In this document: positions 7,025 to 9,178 of the stretch, piece by piece | Layout of the letters: the number at the start of each line of letters is the position of its first letter | Numbering within the stretch: position 1 is the first letter of the stretch | Source of the DNA: an uncultured Pseudobdellovibrionaceae bacterium | GTDB taxonomy: Bacteria > Bdellovibrionota > Bdellovibrionia > Bdellovibrionales > JAMPXM01 | Assembly: GCA_934277865.1 (NCBI GenBank) | Contig: CAKQVW010000101.1 | Location: 1 to 9,178, forward strand | Direction: 5' to 3' | Length of the DNA: 9,178 nt | The notes under the pieces: model-generated | Databases searched by the model: none | The model's input: only the letters and a program-made list of their open reading frames with translations | Told to the model about the DNA's origin: nothing | Translations under genes and position numbers: made by a program

Positions 7025-7108
7025 GGAGAAGAAGCCGATCTCATGGCAGGTCCGAACGGCTCTTCTTTGGTGTTGAATCCTCCCAGATGATGCTCAAGCG
7101 CTTCTCGT
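7025..7108 (-). ncRNA. 3' tail of the riboswitch RNA with a bulged hairpin
   Basis: Between aptamer and terminator the minus strand contains AGAAG-AGCCG (7066-7057) pairing with CGGCT-T-CTTCT (7037-7027): ten base pairs with a single bulged base at 7032. No open reading frame with a ribosome site begins here. The segment is too far from the aptamer to be an obvious switching partner, so the RNA may be a free-standing molecule rather than a gene-control leader. Confidence 0.5.
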
Positions 7109-7223
7109 CCTCTGGCAGACTGGCTGGCGTAGCGCGATACTTTTGGCAGGTGGGAATGTCCCGCGCCTTAGCCCCTTTAGCTTTGCGTCCCGCTCTTTCA
7201 AGCGGTTTGCCCTTAAGCAAAGG
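7109..7223 (-). ncRNA. Cyclic-di-GMP-I (GEMM-I) riboswitch aptamer, merRNA-like
   Basis: The minus strand holds the GEMM-I core in order. P1 is CCUUUG (7223-7218) pairing with CAGAGG (7114-7109), with one G-U pair. GGGCAAACC lies at 7212-7204. P2 has a GAAA tetraloop (7199-7196). GGGACGCAAAGC lies at 7191-7180. P3 starts with GGCU (7173-7170) pairing AGCC (7125-7122), and GGCGCG (7167-7162) pairs with CGCGCU (7136-7131) across an AA-containing internal loop suited to docking the tetraloop. Aligned to the V. cholerae Vc2 aptamer, the ligand-contacting G20 corresponds to 7211 and A47 to 7184; both are conserved. The motif is known to bind c-di-GMP. No same-strand gene follows before the terminator at 7024-6998, so the likely product is a discrete RNA of about 225 nt. 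Bdellovibrio merRNA, an abundant orphan RNA of this class, is the closest known parallel. Confidence 0.93.
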
Positions 7224-7245
7224 AAGGATTGTGGTTAGCTCTCGA

Positions 7246-7265
7246 TAGGACCTCCTTGGTTCCTA
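7246..7265 (-). repeat. Hairpin just upstream of the riboswitch aptamer
   Basis: On the minus strand TAGGA-A-CC pairs with GGTCCTA (seven base pairs, one bulged A, 5-base loop). It lies 23 bases before P1. It could be part of the 5' end of the riboswitch RNA or an operator. Confidence 0.4.
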
Positions 7266-7405
7266 AGTCCAACAAAAGCTTCTATGTCCTTTTAGACCCG
7301 CTACTCGGGTGGTGGATCGGCGACCCATCCGCTTGGCCTTGCTCTCACTGTGAACCCCCTTATGGTTGCCACCGAAACTCCCTTTTCAGTGCTTGAATCC
7401 AGGAT

Positions 7406-7421
7406 AGCGCAGTGCTGCGCT
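7406..7421. repeat. 16-base near-palindrome
   Basis: AGCGCAG (7406-7412) and CTGCGCT (7415-7421) are exact 7-base inverted arms around TG. The geometry suits a dimeric DNA-binding protein or a very tight RNA hairpin. No regulator can be named. Confidence 0.4.
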
Positions 7422-7589
7422 GGGCCAAAGTCGAGTGGCTCGCTAGGTGCACAATAAGACAGTTTTCGAATTGAAGTGAGACGAGACAGTTCCGTAGAGG
7501 CGCACTGTGACGGAAGGTTTGTCGGAAAAACCAAATTTCCCTAGCGAAAATATCAAATCGAGACGACTTGCGAGAGCGGCGGCGCTTCG

Positions 7590-9178
7590 TTAGTCGTAGA
7601 CGCTTGCAGCATCATTGCGAATCATGGTCTTTCGGCGCTCGGCCTCTTGTCGAATTTTCTTCGTTTGCGTTTCAAGATCATCGAGATAGCGCAGAATGTA
7701 GTCGCGAATTTCTGCCGGACGATTCATGCGCACTTGATTCTCTGGTATGAGCACAGAGAGCCTTGAACCATCGCGTGTGCCCGCAGGTGAAAGATCCACC
7801 TCGACGCGGCGATGACCAGGAAAGGATGGAGATTCCGGATTCACCAACATCAAATTTTTCAGATGTCGATCGCTTTGCGCGCTTTGAAATCGCATCCGCG
7901 CCGATTGAATGCCGGATTCGATTGAGTCGGCAAAGCCATTGATCTGACGGGCTTGGCCGTTGGCCGTGATGCGATACTCCGACATCTTCTCATTGTATGC
8001 TTTGGCTTGCTGACTGACGTCGACTTTCGAGTGAGCGGCTTGACGAAACGCTTCCCGCTCTCGACCGACACGTGCGCCGGTTTCTTTTAAGTTCAGCATG
8101 AAACCTTCAAGCTCATCAAAAGAGAAATAGCGATTGTAGATCCCGAGGTTTTCGCCGGTGAGAGTGCGAGAGCCGTAAGCGACAAGGGAACCGCGATAGA
8201 CGGTGGGTTTTCCAGAGACCACATCATAGTAGGCTTTTAGATGGCGAAGCTCGTGGCGAAGGGCTTCTTCGCCGGAGCCTTTCAGTGACAACAGAGAATG
8301 CGGCGTGAGGCGAATGGTTGGGCCTGCGGCGGAGGCCGTGAAAGAGGCGTAAGCATCGGACGTGAGAGTTTCAACGGGGTCCATGATGACACGCAGTGGA
8401 TTCACTTGTGCGGGAAAACCGGCTTCGGCTCGTCTGCCGGCATCCCACTTTTCGGTCCGAGCGAGCTCGCGACTTAAGCCATCTTTGGCAGTGCCGGCTG
8501 AAATCGTTAAGGCTTCTCGTTCGGGAAGCTCATACACGAACCCGTTTCGTTCGACCGTGCTTGCTGGAAGCCGAATTGTTTCGATCTTGTACCCTAGCTT
8601 CTCGAGATCCGCTTTCATCCTTGCATTGACTGCCTGCATGCTCTGGGCGGTTTCGGCACGGATGGTGTAGACGGGGATCTGTGTTTTGCCAGGACCTTTT
8701 TCAAAGTGTGAGGGCGCTTTTAAGTCGCGTGAAAGGGCTGCCGCTTTGGCGTCTTCAAAGGCTTTGATGACGGCCGACCGTGATTCCGCGCCGATCCGTG
8801 CGGCAAGCGGCACCGCCATCGCCGATTCTTTTCCCGCGACATTTGCGGCTTCGCGCGCGCGGTGAAACCATTTCACGTACTTCGTGGGGTCGATCACCAT
8901 CAGTGCGCCGTAACAGAGAAGCTCGTTTTGTTTTTGTCGATTGAAGCAAGTGGCTTTGACGCCGGTTTCCTCGAGCGAGCGTTTGGCGACGATTCCCAAA
9001 TTCGAAAGCACGCCGGGCGTGGCTTCGGCCAATTGAAAGATTTCATCCATGCGTTCTTGGCGGCCGAGCGTGCGTTCTCGCAGCCTCATGATTTCGGCCA
9101 TCTTCATAGTTTGGATTTTTTCCGTGCTCGGAGGATTTGTGAGTCCCAACGTGGAGATCAAAAGTGTCTTGCAAGAGA
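7590..9178 (-). CDS. Exported protein with HELRH zinc-metalloprotease motif (5' end at window edge)
   Basis: The frame stays open to the right edge. Residues before the TTG at 9161 read SCKTL and join ISTLGL into a hydrophobic stretch, probably part of a signal peptide, so the true start lies outside. Numbering from 9161, residues 20-130 are mainly helical, with cysteines C72 and C83. Residues 160-225 look alpha/beta. The key feature is EEALRHELRHLKAYYDV (298-314): HELRH at 303-307 is an HExxH zinc motif with both histidines and the catalytic glutamate. SFDELEGF (347-354), about 45 residues on, could supply the third (Glu) ligand as in gluzincins. Before the motif, PTIRLTPHSLLSLKGSG (281-297) looks like the strand and helix leading into it. 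The rest is helical and ends in a charged coiled-coil-like tail (about 490-518). No named protease family is recognised, so activity and substrate are inference. The gene lies upstream of the riboswitch RNA on the same strand. Confidence 0.85.
   Translation of the reverse strand, partial: SCKTLLISTLGLTNPPSTEKIQTMKMAEIMRLRERTLGRQERMDEIFQLAEATPGVLSNLGIVAKRSLEETGVKATCFNRQKQNELLCYGALMVIDPTKYVKWFHRAREAANVAGKESAMAVPLAARIGAESRSAVIKAFEDAKAAALSRDLKAPSHFEKGPGKTQIPVYTIRAETAQSMQAVNARMKADLEKLGYKIETIRLPASTVERNGFVYELPEREALTISAGTAKDGLSRELARTEKWDAGRRAEAGFPAQVNPLRVIMDPVETLTSDAYASFTASAAGPTIRLTPHSLLSLKGSGEEALRHELRHLKAYYDVVSGKPTVYRGSLVAYGSRTLTGENLGIYNRYFSFDELEGFMLNLKETGARVGREREAFRQAAHSKVDVSQQAKAYNEKMSEYRITANGQARQINGFADSIESGIQSARMRFQSAQSDRHLKNLMLVNPESPSFPGHRRVEVDLSPAGTRDGSRLSVLIPENQVRMNRPAEIRDYILRYLDDLETQTKKIRQEAERRKTMIRNDAASVYD

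Larger units (their letters stand above)
7224..7589. other. Non-coding stretch upstream of the riboswitch
   Basis: These 366 bases contain no convincing gene. They must hold the riboswitch promoter if the RNA has its own, but I see no good -10/-35 pair and no clear sigma-28 site. Notable structures are a hairpin at 7246-7265, a 5-bp hairpin at 7296-7310 and a near-palindrome at 7406-7421. GC-rich blocks such as 7311-7363 could fold into structured RNA, but I cannot match them to a known family. No obvious terminator follows the metalloprotease-like gene at 7590. Confidence 0.5.

Noticed and set aside
7301..7534. A 77-codon minus-strand frame with a TTG start in the non-coding stretch
   Set aside because: There is no ribosome site, no hydrophobic or domain-like pattern, and the composition looks random.

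Overview
The window looks like chromosomal DNA from a Bdellovibrio-like predatory or predator-related Gram-negative bacterium (Bdellovibrionota). This is an inference, not a match I could run. It rests on the dense run of exported proteins, two adjacent peptidoglycan lytic transglycosylases, poorly characterised secreted proteins of a style common in that phylum, and a stand-alone cyclic-di-GMP-I (GEMM-I) riboswitch RNA resembling the merRNA of Bdellovibrio bacteriovorus. No insertion sequence, phage gene, tRNA, rRNA or CRISPR array was seen.

Left part (1-4310, plus strand): the 3' portion of a soluble lytic transglycosylase (slt type) runs in from the left edge. An 85-base gap with a perfect 9-bp hairpin follows, then a complete MltD-type lipoprotein transglycosylase with two clear C-terminal LysM domains, then a 496-residue exported protein of unknown function. 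The first two enzymes cleave the glycan strands of peptidoglycan.

Middle (4346-6184, minus strand): a decayed gene for an exported protein carries three separate disabling lesions (a frameshift at a T8 tract, a TAA stop, and a second frameshift). Upstream of it is an intact Dps ferritin-like gene with complete ferroxidase residues and an excellent Shine-Dalgarno sequence. A hairpin separates the two. Dps is divergent from a plus-strand gene (6301-6999) for a small exported protein of unknown function. The shared intergenic region holds an imperfect inverted repeat that partly resembles a Fur box.

Right part (6998-9178, minus strand): the most notable element is a c-di-GMP-I aptamer at 7223-7109, followed about 85 nt later by a strong intrinsic terminator whose T tract overlaps the stop codon of the convergent 6301-6999 gene. 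No gene lies downstream in the same orientation before the terminator, so the riboswitch is an orphan and is probably a discrete RNA of roughly 225 nt. Upstream of it lie about 366 bases without a convincing gene. Beyond those is a long exported protein with an HELRH zinc-metalloprotease motif, which runs off the right edge at its N-terminus.

Taken together, the region combines cell-wall remodelling, iron and DNA protection, and c-di-GMP sensing. The genes do not form one clear operon.
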